Shown: positions 26,977-35,725, counted from the first letter of the stretch. The stretch: 64,000 nucleotides of DNA from Sphingomonas sp. HMP9 (GCF_013374115.1 NZ_AP022673.1:3000001-3064000), one strand, 5' to 3'. The notes: generated by a model not told the origin, from the sequence alone. Translations and numbers: made by a program.

Positions 26977-27928
26977 TTAGGTGTTTAGTCCCGGCATTTG
27001 GTTGATCGAATCAATGATGAACCTATCGGGCTCTGACGTCCAGATTTTGTGATGCATTCGTAAGGCGTGAGGCCACTGAGCGTCTTGAGCCGGCGGGCGA
27101 AATTGTAAGCCGCTATGAGTCGGCGAGGTGCACCCGCAATTGCTCGTGGTTCTCGTAGTGAAAGCGTTTGACGGTCGCTTCCTTAATCGTGCGGTTCATC
27201 CGCTCGACGTGACCGTTGGTCCAAGGGTGGTTCGGCTTGGTGAGCCGGTGCTCGATATCGTTCGCCTCGCAGATCATGTCGAAGCGCATCTGCCGCGACC
27301 AGGCAGTGTTACGAATGCGCGGTTGCTCGGCGAACTGGATGCTGTTGTCGGTCAGGGTCGTGTGAATGCGGTAGGGCACAGCTTTCAGCAGAAGTTCGAG
27401 GAACTCCCATGCCGTCCGCCTGGCAACTTTATCGACGAGCTGGGTGACCGCAAACTTGCTGGTGCGGTCGATGCCGACGAACAGGTAGAGCCCTTCGACA
27501 AGCTCAGGAGAGCCTTGCCTTCGGCAGTCTGAACCTCGGCGATATCCATCTGGAAGAAGCCGATCGGGTAGCGCTTGAAGCGCTGTCGCTTCGGCTTGTC
27601 CCCCTCGATGTCCGGAAGACGGGATATGCCATGACGCTGCAGGCAGCGGTGCAGCGCTGACCGTGTCAGATGCAGGATCGACGGCTGCAACGCATAGAGG
27701 CAATCGTCGAGCAGCAGTAATGTGTGACGCCGGAATGCGACGACCGCTGCCTCCTCGGCTTGGGTCAAGATCGTGGAGTGAGGGGCCTTCGGCCCGGTCT
27801 TCAAATCCTCGCTCGTCGCCCGCTTCCACCATTTCGCCACCGTCTTCGGGCTGATCCCAAGCTCCCGGCTCAGCGTCGAGAGCGAAGCTTGCGATCGCTG
27901 TATTGCTGCTCCGACGACGTGCGTGGTC
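26977..27928 (-). pseudogene. IS481-family transposase, 5'-truncated and frameshifted
   Basis: The frame starts inside the gene at TTHVVGAAIQRSQASLSTLS, fused to tniA sequence at about 27929, and includes the HTH SPKTVAKWWKRATSEDLKTG. The catalytic triad is visible: Asp in QMDIAEVQTAEGK, Asp in LTDNSIQFAEQ and Glu in NGHVERMNRTIKEATVK. A 23-base insertion at 27491-27513 shifts the frame between EGK and LYLFVGIDRTSKF. A second shift of one base after HLAD near 27115 precedes AAYNFARRLKTLSGLTPYEC, and the stop is at 26977. The first ten or so codons and the left end are missing. Confidence 0.88.
27491..27513. repeat. SPELVEG-type micro-repeat inserted in the IS481 gene
   Basis: The plus strand reads CCCTTCGACAAGCTCAGG followed by AGAGC. 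On the minus strand it adds 23 bases inside the IS481 transposase between GGCAAG and CTCTACCTG, with GGCTCT flanking both sides of the core CCTGAGCTTGTCGAAG. The core CCTTCGACAAGCTCAGG is a well-known short dispersed repeat of sphingomonads and some other bacteria, recognised by its translation SPELVEG. Confidence 0.75.
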
Positions 27929-29149
27929 GTCGATCACCACGCCATCGCGACGCAAGGTGCGTCGGACCACGGGCAGAAAGTCGATCAGGAATGCACGCGG
28001 ATCACGCGGCGTGGGCGGTGCCCGGCCTTCAGTTGCAAGTGCGCGCACACCTTCCTGATAGCGCCGCAGCGGCACCTCGCCGTCCAGCCCGGCATGAGGA
28101 CGTAGATGGTAGAGCTTGGCGATGGCGACGGCCAACCAGCGTTCCAGTTCTGCGAGCGTCAGGCACGCCGCCCTGTCGCTGTCGTAGCGTCCGCGCTGCA
28201 TGACGTTGGAAAAGGTCGTGCCCGGCAGGGCATGGACCAGCTCCATCAGCGTGCCGATCACTCGTTCCACGACACCACCGACCTGCGGTCGCCCGAGCGG
28301 TCGCCAGTCGATGGTGATGTCGTGCTGGGCGCACCCGCGCTCCAGCGCCTCCGAATGAAATTCGGTCGCATTGTCCACGCCGATGCGGCGTGGGCGCCCC
28401 ATGACCGGCCAGTCCGCATCGATTTCAATGGCTTCCAACCAGTCCCGCTTGTCCGACGCGACATGTGCCAGACACAGGCCGACGCTCGTCGAGGAAGGCG
28501 CTTCCAGTGTGACGTGGAAACCGGCGATGCAACGGCTGAAGACGTCGATCGCGACGGTCACCCATGGGCGCCCGATTGGGCGGCGCTCGATCGGATCGAC
28601 CAGGATAAGGTCAACCGGCGTATGGTCGATCTGCACCATGTCGAGGGGTGCCTGCGCGGTTACGGTCGACCCCAGCACCGCTTCCGGCACATCCACGTCG
28701 CCACGTTGGCGGCGGTCTTCCATGGACAGCGCCGCAATCCGCCGCCTGACCGTTCCCGCCGATGGCGGCCGCACATGCTGCGCGCGGGCGCGCTTGCGCA
28801 CCTCGACCACGATGCTTGCTGCCGACAGCCGCTGCGGCGTCAGATACAGGTCGGACACCGCTTCGCGGATCAGGGTATCGCGGCGCTCCGCGATGCGCGC
28901 TTTCCCACGTCCGCCACTCGATCTGCCCCGGAGCATCGCGGTCAGCGTACCGCCGCCCTCCCGGCATTTGCGAAGCAAGCGATACACCTGTCGTTCGGTC
29001 ACGCCCAAGGCGGTTGCCGCCATGCGTGCCTGATCGCGAGAACATGCCGGTAAGTCCGCCAGCGGACGCAGCACAGCCGCACGCCGCTCCGCCTCCTGCC
29101 ACAAAGGCTCGGGTATCAGGCTCAGGTCCGGGGCATCACCATCCGCCAT
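27929..29149 (-). pseudogene. tniA: N-terminal and catalytic part of the Tn402/Tn5053-type transposase TniA
   Basis: About 407 residues from MADGDAPDLSLIPEPLWQEA at 29149. They include the N-terminal helix-turn-helix (ALGVTERQVYRLLRKCREGG) and the retroviral-integrase-like core with Asp in LDMVQIDHTPVDLI, Asp in RRIGVDNATEFHSEA and Glu in GGVVERVIGTLMELVH. It ends at RRDGVVI where IS481 sequence begins, and the missing C-terminus is at 1-417. Upstream of the start are four repeats and the element end. The longer open frame from 29233 runs through these repeats and is not the real start. The whole transposase is now in two pieces 27.5 kb apart. Confidence 0.85.
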
Positions 29150-29284
29150 CTGCCGACATCCACTTCGAGAGAAGTGTAAGCTGCCGACATCGACTCCGAT
29201 CCCAGCGACATCGACTATGGCAAATGCGGGCACCGTTTAGCAAGCGAGCCAACCCACGGCTGACATCGACTTCGGAAACTGACA
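29150..29284. repeat. Tn402-like transposon end with four transposase-binding repeats
   Basis: Four copies of a GACATCGACT-like repeat lie at about 29150 (CTGCCGACATCCACTTC), 29181 (CTGCCGACATCGACTCC), 29203 (CAGCGACATCGACTATGG) and 29258 (GGCTGACATCGACTTCGG). The outer end reads TGTCAGTTTCCGAAG on the minus strand from 29284, with the 5'-TGTCA end typical of Tn402/Tn5053 and Tn7-like elements. Repeated binding sites between tniA and the terminus are standard for this family. Confidence 0.7.
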
Positions 29285-29373
29285 CCACCCTCCGAAAAGC
29301 CCCGTATTTCGCACGACAAACCCTGTCGGACCGCTAGGATGCGCGACAACGTCTATTTCGGGGTTTGTCGCAT
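29285..29373. promoter_or_regulatory. res site and promoter of the Tn3-family transposon
   Basis: The gap between the Tn402-like end and tnpR carries inverted repeats CGACAAACCC (29314-29323) and GGGTTTGTCG (29361-29370), with a further GCGACAAC half-site at about 29343. Resolvase sub-sites upstream of tnpR have this form. Tn402/Tn5053 elements insert preferentially in or near res sites, which explains the abutting transposon end. Confidence 0.6.
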
Positions 29374-29979
29374 ATGCTGGTCGGTTACATGCGGGTCTCC
29401 ACCAACGACGATCGCCAGTCGGTCGATCTGCAGCGTGACGCGCTGCTCGGCGCGGGTATCGACGAGCGGCATCTGCACCAGGATCGCGCCTCGGGCGTAC
29501 GCGACGATCGACCGGGCCTGAAAGCGTGCATGACCGATCTGCGCGAAGGCGATGTGCTCGTCGTCTGGAAGCTCGATCGGCTCGGCCGGTCGCTGTCGCA
29601 CCTGATCCGCATCGTCGAGGAACTGAAACAGCGCGGCGTTGCCTTCCGGTCGCTGACCGAAGCGATCGACACCACGAATGCGCATGGCAGCTTCCTGTTC
29701 AACCTATTCGGCACGCTCGCCGAATATGAGCGGGCACTGATCACCGAGCGCGTCAACGCAGGACTCGCCGCGGCGCGTCGACGTGGCCGCAAGGGCGGCA
29801 GACCGCCCACGATCGATGCTGAGAAGATCGACCAGATCCTGGCGGCGCTGGAGGGCGGCACCAGCAAGGCCTCGATATGCCGCAGCTTCAAGGTGCCGCG
29901 CTCGACGTTGATCGACATGCTGAAGCGGACCGGGTGGGCCGGGGCCGGGGCGGCCGACAAGCCTGCGATCACCGGCTGA
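29374..29979 (+). CDS. tnpR: Tn3-family resolvase
   Basis: A 201-residue serine recombinase that resolves Tn3 cointegrates at res. The start is ATG at 29374 (MLVGYMRVSTNDDRQSVDLQ); a TTG three codons upstream is less likely. The catalytic Ser is in YMRVST, the Arg cluster is in VWKLDRLGRSLSHLI, and the C-terminal helix-turn-helix is SKASICRSFKVPRSTLIDML. The gene lies 17 bases before tnpA on the same strand, with the res site in front. Confidence 0.93.
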   Translation: MLVGYMRVSTNDDRQSVDLQRDALLGAGIDERHLHQDRASGVRDDRPGLKACMTDLREGDVLVVWKLDRLGRSLSHLIRIVEELKQRGVAFRSLTEAIDTTNAHGSFLFNLFGTLAEYERALITERVNAGLAAARRRGRKGGRPPTIDAEKIDQILAALEGGTSKASICRSFKVPRSTLIDMLKRTGWAGAGAADKPAITG

Positions 29980-29996
29980 CTGAGCGGATCGCCGGC

Positions 29997-32966
29997 GTGG
30001 CATTTCTGGATGCTCAGGCGCGATCGGTTCTGTTCGAGCCTCCCGACACCCACGAGGAGGCACTCGCGCGCTACGCGCTCACGCCGGAGGATGTCGCCTT
30101 CGCCAGGCGTCGTCGCCGATCCCACAATCGGCTGGGCTTCGCGGTGCAGCTGGCGCTGGTGCGCGATCTCGGGCGGCCACTGCGCTCGGGCGAGACGATC
30201 CCGGTCGCTGTCCTCGATACGGTCGCCGACCAGATCGGCATCGATCCGGTCGTGTTCGAGCTTTACGCCCGGCGTGACGAGACCCGGCGCGAGCATCTGG
30301 CCGAGATCGTGGCCCAACTGGACCTGCGGACGATGCAGGAGCGCGATTATCGCCTGTGTATCCGAGCGGCAGCGATCGGCGCGGTGGCCACGGAGAAGGG
30401 GGAACCGATCGTACTCGCCGTCATCGACGCGCTGAAGGCCGCGCGCATTGTTGTCCCGGGCGCGGACCTGATCGAGCGACTTGCGCTGGCTGGTCGCGCC
30501 ATGGCGCGGCGACAGGCGTATCGACATCTGATCGCCGACCTCAGCCCGGCCACGCTGGCCAGCCTGGACGAGTTGCTCAGCGAACGGAGCGGAGAGCGAA
30601 CCATGCTCGGCTGGATCGCCGATGCACCCGAAGGCGCCAGAACGAAAAGCCTCAAGGCGGTGATCGCCCGGCTCGAGGTCGTGCGCCGCGCAGGGATCAC
30701 CGACGAACGGCGAAAAACCATCCACGCCAACCGCTACGGCGTCATCGCCAAGGAAGCGCGCATCCTCCACGCCCGCGAGATGCAGCGCTTCTCGGCAGAC
30801 CGCCGCTATGCGACGCTGACCGCCTTCGTGATCGAGCGGCAGGCAGCGCTCACCGACCTGGCAATCGACCTGTTCGGCAGGCTCCTCGGCACCGCCCGGC
30901 GTAAGGCGGAGTGGAGCCGCAACGAGCGGCGCTTGCGCGAGGCCGATATACTGACTGGCGTCGCGGTCGATCATGTCCAGCTCGGCCGGGCGCTGCTGGC
31001 GGCGCGCACGAGCGGCGGTGATCTCGGCGCGGCGATCGCCGGCACGCTCGGGTGGGAGGCGCTGGAGACCAGCGTCGCGGTAGCCTCCGGTCTCGTTCAT
31101 CCCGACAGGCACGACGAGTTCGACGAACTGGTGGGTCGCCAGAGATCGCTGCGCGCCGTCGCCAGGCTCGTATTCGCGGCGTTCAGCTTCCGGTCGTTTC
31201 GCCCGACCGATCAGATCCTTGCGTCGATCGAGCTGCTGCGGACGGTGCATCAGGGCGCCAGGCTGCCGAAAACGGTGCCGCTGTCCTTCCTGACCCGCAA
31301 GTGGCGACGCCGCGTCCGCTCGGGCAGCGGCGATTTCGATGCGCGCGCTTGGGAGGTCGCGGTTCTCGTTCACCTGCGCGACCGGCTGCGCGCCGGCGAT
31401 ATCTGGGTCGAGGGCAGCCGTGCCTGGCGCAGCTTTGAGGATTATCTTCTGCCGCGGTCGACCTTCGACATGATGCGCGCCGAGCAGCGGCTGGGGCTCG
31501 CGGTGCCCGACAGCTTCGATGCCTGGCGCAAGGAGCGAACCGCCACGCTGGATACCCGGCTGAAGGCGCTCGCCCAGGCGGCCGCAGCCGATGCGATCCC
31601 TGACGCCACCTTGGGCGAGAAGGGACTTTCGATAAGTCCGATCGGCGAGGAGGAGCGCGACCGGATCGTCGCGCTCAGTCGTCGTCTTTACACGCTCGTG
31701 CCTCGCGTCAGAATCACCAGCCTGCTTGCCGAAGTTCACCGTTGGACCGGATTTCTCGACAGCTTCACCCATTACCCCACCGGCCACACTGCGGGCGACG
31801 AGGCGGCGCTGATGGCCGCAATTCTCGCCGACGCGACCAACGCCGGTGCCGAGCGCATGGCGGAGAGTTCGCGCGGCGTCACCATCCACCAGATGATGCT
31901 GATGATCGACCGTCATCTTCGCCCCGAAACCTACGCGACCGCGACGGCCGTGCTGGTCGATGCGCAGCAGGCTCACCCGTTCGCGGCGATCTGGGGCGAT
32001 GGTCATGTGTCGTCGTCCGACGGGCAGTTCTTCCCCGCCGGTGGTCGCGGCGAGGCCAGCCTCGACTACAATGCCAAGTACGGCAAGCGCCCCGGCGCCT
32101 CGCTCTACGGGTTCCTCTCCAACCGGTTCGCCTCCTTCTTCTCCCGGCTGATCTCGGCCTCCGAGAGCGAAGCGCCCTATGTGCTCGACGGGCTCCTCCA
32201 CAACGAGAGCTCGGTCGAGATCCACGAGCATGCGACCGACACCGCGGGCGCGACCGAGACGACCTTCGCCATGTTCCACCAGTTCGGCTATCGGCTCATC
32301 CCGCGCATCCGCAACCTGGGCGATCGACGGCTATTCGTGATCGCCCCCGACAGCGCCTACGATCCGCTCGACGCACTGATCGGTGGCACGATCAACATGG
32401 GCAGGATCGAGCCGCACTGGGATGACGTGCTGCGGCTCGGCGCCTCGGTCGCCGCCGGGCTCGTTCCCCCTTCGGTGATCCTCAAGAAAATCGCAGCGAC
32501 ACCGCGCCAGAACGGGCTGTCGGTCGCGCTGCGCGAGATCGGGCGGATCGAGCGCTCGATCTTCATTTGCGACTGGCTGCTCGATCCCAAGCTGCGCAGA
32601 CGGTCCCATGCCATCCTCAACAAGGGCGAAAGCCGCCATGCGCTGGCGCGCGCCGTCTTCCTTCATCAGCTCGGCGAGTTGCGCAACCGCGTCGCCGACA
32701 CAATGGCTTACCGCGCCTCGGGCCTCAACCTTGTCGTCAACGCGATCATCCTGTGGAACACCGTCTATCTCAGCCGCGCCGTCCGCTTCGTGCGCGACCA
32801 GGGCACCACTATCCCCGATGCTCTCCTCGCCCAGGTCGCGCCGCTGCCCTGGAGCCATATCGCGCTCACCGGCGACTATCTCTGGAACGAGATCGACCAA
32901 CCCCTCGAACGCTACCGCCCCATCCGTGCCAACCGCTTCAATCCCAAGAACTTCGTGTTTCCTTAG
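29997..32966 (+). CDS. tnpA: Tn3-family transposase TnpA
   Basis: A 989-residue DDE transposase from a GTG at 29997 (AFLDAQARSVLFEPPDTHEE); the frame remains open 40 codons upstream but overlaps the resolvase. The N-terminal DUF4158 part includes RRRRSHNRLGFAVQLALVRD. The catalytic core has Asp in IWGDGHVSSSDGQFFPAGG, the YNAKYGKRPGASLYGFLSN block and Glu in the C-terminal GELRNRVADTM region. The stop falls within the 38-base terminal repeat. Full length and unbroken, so probably active if a second terminal repeat still exists. Confidence 0.93.
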   Translation: MAFLDAQARSVLFEPPDTHEEALARYALTPEDVAFARRRRRSHNRLGFAVQLALVRDLGRPLRSGETIPVAVLDTVADQIGIDPVVFELYARRDETRREHLAEIVAQLDLRTMQERDYRLCIRAAAIGAVATEKGEPIVLAVIDALKAARIVVPGADLIERLALAGRAMARRQAYRHLIADLSPATLASLDELLSERSGERTMLGWIADAPEGARTKSLKAVIARLEVVRRAGITDERRKTIHANRYGVIAKEARILHAREMQRFSADRRYATLTAFVIERQAALTDLAIDLFGRLLGTARRKAEWSRNERRLREADILTGVAVDHVQLGRALLAARTSGGDLGAAIAGTLGWEALETSVAVASGLVHPDRHDEFDELVGRQRSLRAVARLVFAAFSFRSFRPTDQILASIELLRTVHQGARLPKTVPLSFLTRKWRRRVRSGSGDFDARAWEVAVLVHLRDRLRAGDIWVEGSRAWRSFEDYLLPRSTFDMMRAEQRLGLAVPDSFDAWRKERTATLDTRLKALAQAAAADAIPDATLGEKGLSISPIGEEERDRIVALSRRLYTLVPRVRITSLLAEVHRWTGFLDSFTHYPTGHTAGDEAALMAAILADATNAGAERMAESSRGVTIHQMMLMIDRHLRPETYATATAVLVDAQQAHPFAAIWGDGHVSSSDGQFFPAGGRGEASLDYNAKYGKRPGASLYGFLSNRFASFFSRLISASESEAPYVLDGLLHNESSVEIHEHATDTAGATETTFAMFHQFGYRLIPRIRNLGDRRLFVIAPDSAYDPLDALIGGTINMGRIEPHWDDVLRLGASVAAGLVPPSVILKKIAATPRQNGLSVALREIGRIERSIFICDWLLDPKLRRRSHAILNKGESRHALARAVFLHQLGELRNRVADTMAYRASGLNLVVNAIILWNTVYLSRAVRFVRDQGTTIPDALLAQVAPLPWSHIALTGDYLWNEIDQPLERYRPIRANRFNPKNFVFP

Positions 32967-32999
32967 CGTACACGGCTGAAGAAACTCCCACGGAGCCCC
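32962..32999 (+). repeat. Right terminal inverted repeat (38 bases) of the Tn3-family transposon
   Basis: On the minus strand it begins GGGGCTCCGTGGGAGTTTC and ends TGTACGCTAAG, the GGGG...TACG-TAAG layout and 38-base length of Tn3-family ends. It overlaps the last codons of tnpA. No matching left repeat was found in the window; it probably lies beyond the left edge because the Tn402-like element split the transposon at res. Confidence 0.8.
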
Positions 33000-33005
33000 A
33001 TAGTT

Positions 33006-34372
33006 GTAATTACCCACCCCCCTTGCGGACGAGCGCGATCGCTGATTCAAAGGGTGTATGGGTCGTCCGGATCTTGAGCGCCTGAGCCGCGAAGAACTGA
33101 TCGAGCTGGTGCTGCGCCTGCAGCGCCCGGCCAAGACGTCGCAGACCTCGTCGAAGCCGCCCTCGACCGACCGCAAGGAGCGGCGCGAGTCCTCGCGGCC
33201 GGGCGGGGCAAAGCCGGGCCACGAGGGACATAGCCGGATACGAGGCGACGCATTCGATCGCGCAATTGATCATCGTCCGGACACCTGCACCGGCTGTTGT
33301 GCGGCACTACCGGTCGATCTGGCTGCCGAGACCGTCAGCGAGCACGACACGGTCGAACTTCCGCCGATCACGCCCATTGTAGAGCGCCACAGACGGTTGT
33401 CGGTTCGTTGCCCATCGTGCGGGATGCGCGTGGCAGCGGCTCTACCGGACGCTGCGAAAGGAACGCCGTTCGGCGCACGGATCCATGCGATCGCGACCTA
33501 TCTGAAGACCTTTCAGGCGCTGTCCTACGAACGACTTCAGGGAGCGTTTGCCGACCTGTTCGCCCTGACGATCAGTCAGGGCGGCCTGATGAACATGCTC
33601 CGCCGTGCACAGGAGCACTTCGTGGACGGACGCGAGGACGCGGTGTCGAGCTTGCGTCAGGCAAGCGTCGTCAGCTCGGATGAGACCGGGGTGCGTATCG
33701 AAGGCAGCAACTCATACCACTGGGTTTTTCGGTGCGACCGTGCCGTCGTTCACACAGCGGCCCCGACCCGCGGCGCGATCGTGGTACGCACCATGATGGA
33801 CGGGCATCGCCCGGACGTCTGGTGCTCTGACCGCTATGCAGCCCAGCAAGGTCATGCCGATGCACACCAGGCCTGCCTCGCCCATCTTGCGCGCGATGTC
33901 GCCTACGCGCTTCAGAACAGTGAGGACTTCTTGCCGATGCGCCTCAAACTATGGCTTGGTAAGGCGTTCAGACTGGCCAGGGACATCCGCCATCTCGCAC
34001 GATCCACGATTGCCGCCAGGCGACGCGCTCTGGAGCGAACCATCGGCGATATCCTCAGTACGGCGACGGCGTGCGATCTGACCCGAAAGCTCCAGAACAA
34101 GTTTGCTCGCGCCAGAGAGCAGCTCCTGACCTTTGCCTATTGGCCCGGCCAGGTCGAGCCGACCAACAACGCGTGCGAGCGCGACCTTCGCCCCGCTGTC
34201 ATCCAGCGCAAGGTCACCAACGGATACCGCGCCATGTGGGCCGCCCAAGGCGAAGCCGATGTCAGGACCGTCGTCGCCACCGCACGTCTCACGCCTGGCG
34301 CCAACATCTTCGGTACGATCGCAGCAACCCTGGGCGCCTAAAAATCCGTCAGATTTGGGGGTGGGTAATTAC
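33006..34372 (+). mobile_element. IS66-family (single-gene) element next to the Tn3 end
   Basis: Terminal repeats GTAATTACCCACCCCC (from 33006) and its complement ending at 34372 enclose one transposase gene. Flanks CCATAGTT and CGATAGTT form an 8-base duplication with one mismatch. It inserted six bases outside the Tn3 right end. No tnpA or tnpB is present, as in the ISBst12-type members. Confidence 0.85.
33058..34341 (+). CDS. IS66-family transposase (TnpC-type)
   Basis: A 427-residue transposase. The N-terminal segment SQTSSKPPSTDRKERRESSR is typical of this short IS66 branch. A zinc-binding stretch (DTCTGCCAALP and VRCPSCGMRVAAALP) precedes the DDE core: Asp in SVVSSDETGVRIEG, Asp in DVWCSDRYAAQQGH and Glu in VEPTNNACERDLRP. 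The gene is intact, with terminal repeats 50 and 31 bases away, so the element could be active. Confidence 0.92.
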   Translation: MGRPDLERLSREELIELVLRLQRPAKTSQTSSKPPSTDRKERRESSRPGGAKPGHEGHSRIRGDAFDRAIDHRPDTCTGCCAALPVDLAAETVSEHDTVELPPITPIVERHRRLSVRCPSCGMRVAAALPDAAKGTPFGARIHAIATYLKTFQALSYERLQGAFADLFALTISQGGLMNMLRRAQEHFVDGREDAVSSLRQASVVSSDETGVRIEGSNSYHWVFRCDRAVVHTAAPTRGAIVVRTMMDGHRPDVWCSDRYAAQQGHADAHQACLAHLARDVAYALQNSEDFLPMRLKLWLGKAFRLARDIRHLARSTIAARRRALERTIGDILSTATACDLTRKLQNKFARAREQLLTFAYWPGQVEPTNNACERDLRPAVIQRKVTNGYRAMWAAQGEADVRTVVATARLTPGANIFGTIAATLGA

Positions 34373-34500
34373 CGATAGTTAGCTATACAAACGGCAGCAC
34401 CCAAGAATGCTCCGAAAGCAGCATATTTTACGATGCCCGTTTTTGCTTTCTCGATCGTCAGTGGAGGCGCATCGATGTGCATAACTTGATCTATGCTCAC
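34369..34500 (-). CDS. Small membrane protein, 3' end cut by the IS66-type element
   Basis: A GTG at 34500 is preceded by GGAGG at seven bases, a strong ribosome binding site. The 43 codons read SIDQVMHIDAPPLTIEKAKT, then GIVKYAAFGAFLGAAVCIAN, with one hydrophobic segment after a short charged stretch. The stop lies in the terminal repeat of the neighbouring IS66-type element, so the native C-terminus is lost. I do not recognise a family. It is divergent from the DUF6894 gene, with 49 bases between the two starts. Confidence 0.55.
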   Translation of the reverse strand: MSIDQVMHIDAPPLTIEKAKTGIVKYAAFGAFLGAAVCIANYR

Positions 34501-34549
34501 GACGTGTCCTCCAGAACGAGCAATGTATCGCAGCTAGAGGTGCCTTGCG

Positions 34550-34813
34550 ATGACCATTTATTTCTTCAATATCATCGAAGGGGATGAGTACATCTCCGAT
34601 TTGGAGGGCATCGATTGCTCAGATTTGGCCGCCGTGCAGAAGGCGGCGATCGCAGGTGCCAGCGGGCTGATTGCCGAGGCCATGAAGAAAGGCGAGCAGG
34701 ACTACCGCGGGCGGTTTGAAGTGGCGGATGAACGTGGTGCAACGGTTCTTTCGCTGGCGTTTGCCTGCCCTATCACAATCAAGATCATCCCGCCTCTCGC
34801 CAAGGAAAGCTAA
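34550..34813 (+). CDS. DUF6894-family small protein
   Basis: An 87-residue protein beginning MTIYFFNIIEGDEYISDLEG, with the family's pattern of an N-terminal YFFN, an acidic D-x-EG and a central helix (AAVQKAAIAGASGLIAEAMK), then a short beta strand ATVLSLAFA. AGAGGTG lies upstream of the ATG. The family is common in rhizobia and sphingomonads; its function is unknown. Its stop overlaps the stop of the convergent Crp/Fnr gene by four bases. Confidence 0.8.
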   Translation: MTIYFFNIIEGDEYISDLEGIDCSDLAAVQKAAIAGASGLIAEAMKKGEQDYRGRFEVADERGATVLSLAFACPITIKIIPPLAKES

Positions 34814-35550
34814 GCCGCGAACGGCAAAGCCGGCTGGTGCAGGTAGCCTTTACTGAAATCGCCGGCTGAACGCAGTCCGGACCAGTCCTTGATCGTTACC
34901 TTTCGCCCGTCCGTGCTGATAAGCCCATCGGCGCGCAACGCCTTGAGCGTGCGATTGACGTGAACCGACGTTAGGCCGGTCGCGTCCCCAATCTGCTCCT
35001 GCGTCATCGGCAATTCGTAATCTGGAGCTTTGCATATGCCCGCAGCTTCCTGGCACAGTGCAAGTTCGCAAAGCAGGTGCGCGATGCGCTGGCGGGCATT
35101 ACGCTGGCCAATGTTTAGTATCCATTCCCGCGCCATTGAAGCGTCCACCAGAGTGTCGAGCCAAAGCGCGCGCCCAATAGCGGGGTATGCTTCCGTCAGG
35201 TTGAGAATTGCTTGGCACGGTATGTACGCTACCTGGGCATGGGTCAGGGCCTGCACATTGTGATCGGCATCTTCAAGAAGGATGTTCTGTAGATCGACCA
35301 AATCTCCTCGCAGATGGATCGATACGATCTGTCGTGAGCCGCTGCCTGTGATCTTGCTCCGGTACACGAAGCCCCACAGAAGTAGGCAACAGTTCTTTAC
35401 CTTGTTCCCTTCCCGAACAAGGTACATGCCAGGATCGACGTCTGCCAACCGGTACTGCAAGGCCAAGATCGCGTTGGTTTCGGCTGGGCCCAGCGGCGAC
35501 CGCCGCGTCAACTTGTCGAGCATCGGTGCAAGCACTGCGGAATTAGGCAT
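34810..35550 (-). CDS. Crp/Fnr-family transcriptional regulator
   Basis: A 246-residue regulator with an N-terminal cyclic-nucleotide-binding-like domain (residues about 25-140, VDPGMYLVREGNKVKNCCLL, RQIVSIHLRGDLVDLQNILL) and a C-terminal winged helix (LPMTQEQIGDATGLTSVHVN, RTLKALRADGLISTDGRKVT). The Cys pattern needed for an Fnr iron-sulfur cluster is not present, and the cAMP-contact residues are not evident, so the signal is unknown. The group resembles alphaproteobacterial Crp/Fnr proteins that lack a known ligand. The inverted recombinase site at 35700 lies 150 bases upstream, in or near its promoter. Confidence 0.9.
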   Translation of the reverse strand: MPNSAVLAPMLDKLTRRSPLGPAETNAILALQYRLADVDPGMYLVREGNKVKNCCLLLWGFVYRSKITGSGSRQIVSIHLRGDLVDLQNILLEDADHNVQALTHAQVAYIPCQAILNLTEAYPAIGRALWLDTLVDASMAREWILNIGQRNARQRIAHLLCELALCQEAAGICKAPDYELPMTQEQIGDATGLTSVHVNRTLKALRADGLISTDGRKVTIKDWSGLRSAGDFSKGYLHQPALPFAA

Positions 35551-35699
35551 AAGCTCTCCATCCTTCTGGGCAGGGAAGCTATCCCTCTGTCGGCAGCGCG
35601 CGGCTACGCATCGATTAATCAGTATAGCATAGATTAATCATGCAGAGGCAACTCTATGCTTGGTAGCTGGGCAAGTCATATTTCTGGCAAGTCGCCGTT

Positions 35700-35725
35700 G
35701 ATGCGAAAATCACAAGTTTTGCATC
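35700..35725 (-). repeat. Resolvase-type crossover-like site, left copy
   Basis: A 26-base near-palindrome whose minus strand begins GATGCAAAACTTG and ends TTTTCGCATC. It lies 63 bases before the recombinase start. An almost identical copy in the opposite orientation lies at 36950. Similarity between the copies continues about ten bases further on one side (a T-rich stretch followed by AG). Confidence 0.75.

Noticed and set aside
27113..29233. One 706-codon transposase
   Set aside because: It is a chimera: TniA sequence to 27929, then out-of-frame IS481, then in-frame IS481 only because a 23-base repeat shifted the frame.
29385..32279. A 964-codon open frame on the minus strand
   Set aside because: It is antisense to the intact Tn3 transposase and resolvase; GC-rich codon use leaves the opposite strand open. 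No family features in its translation.
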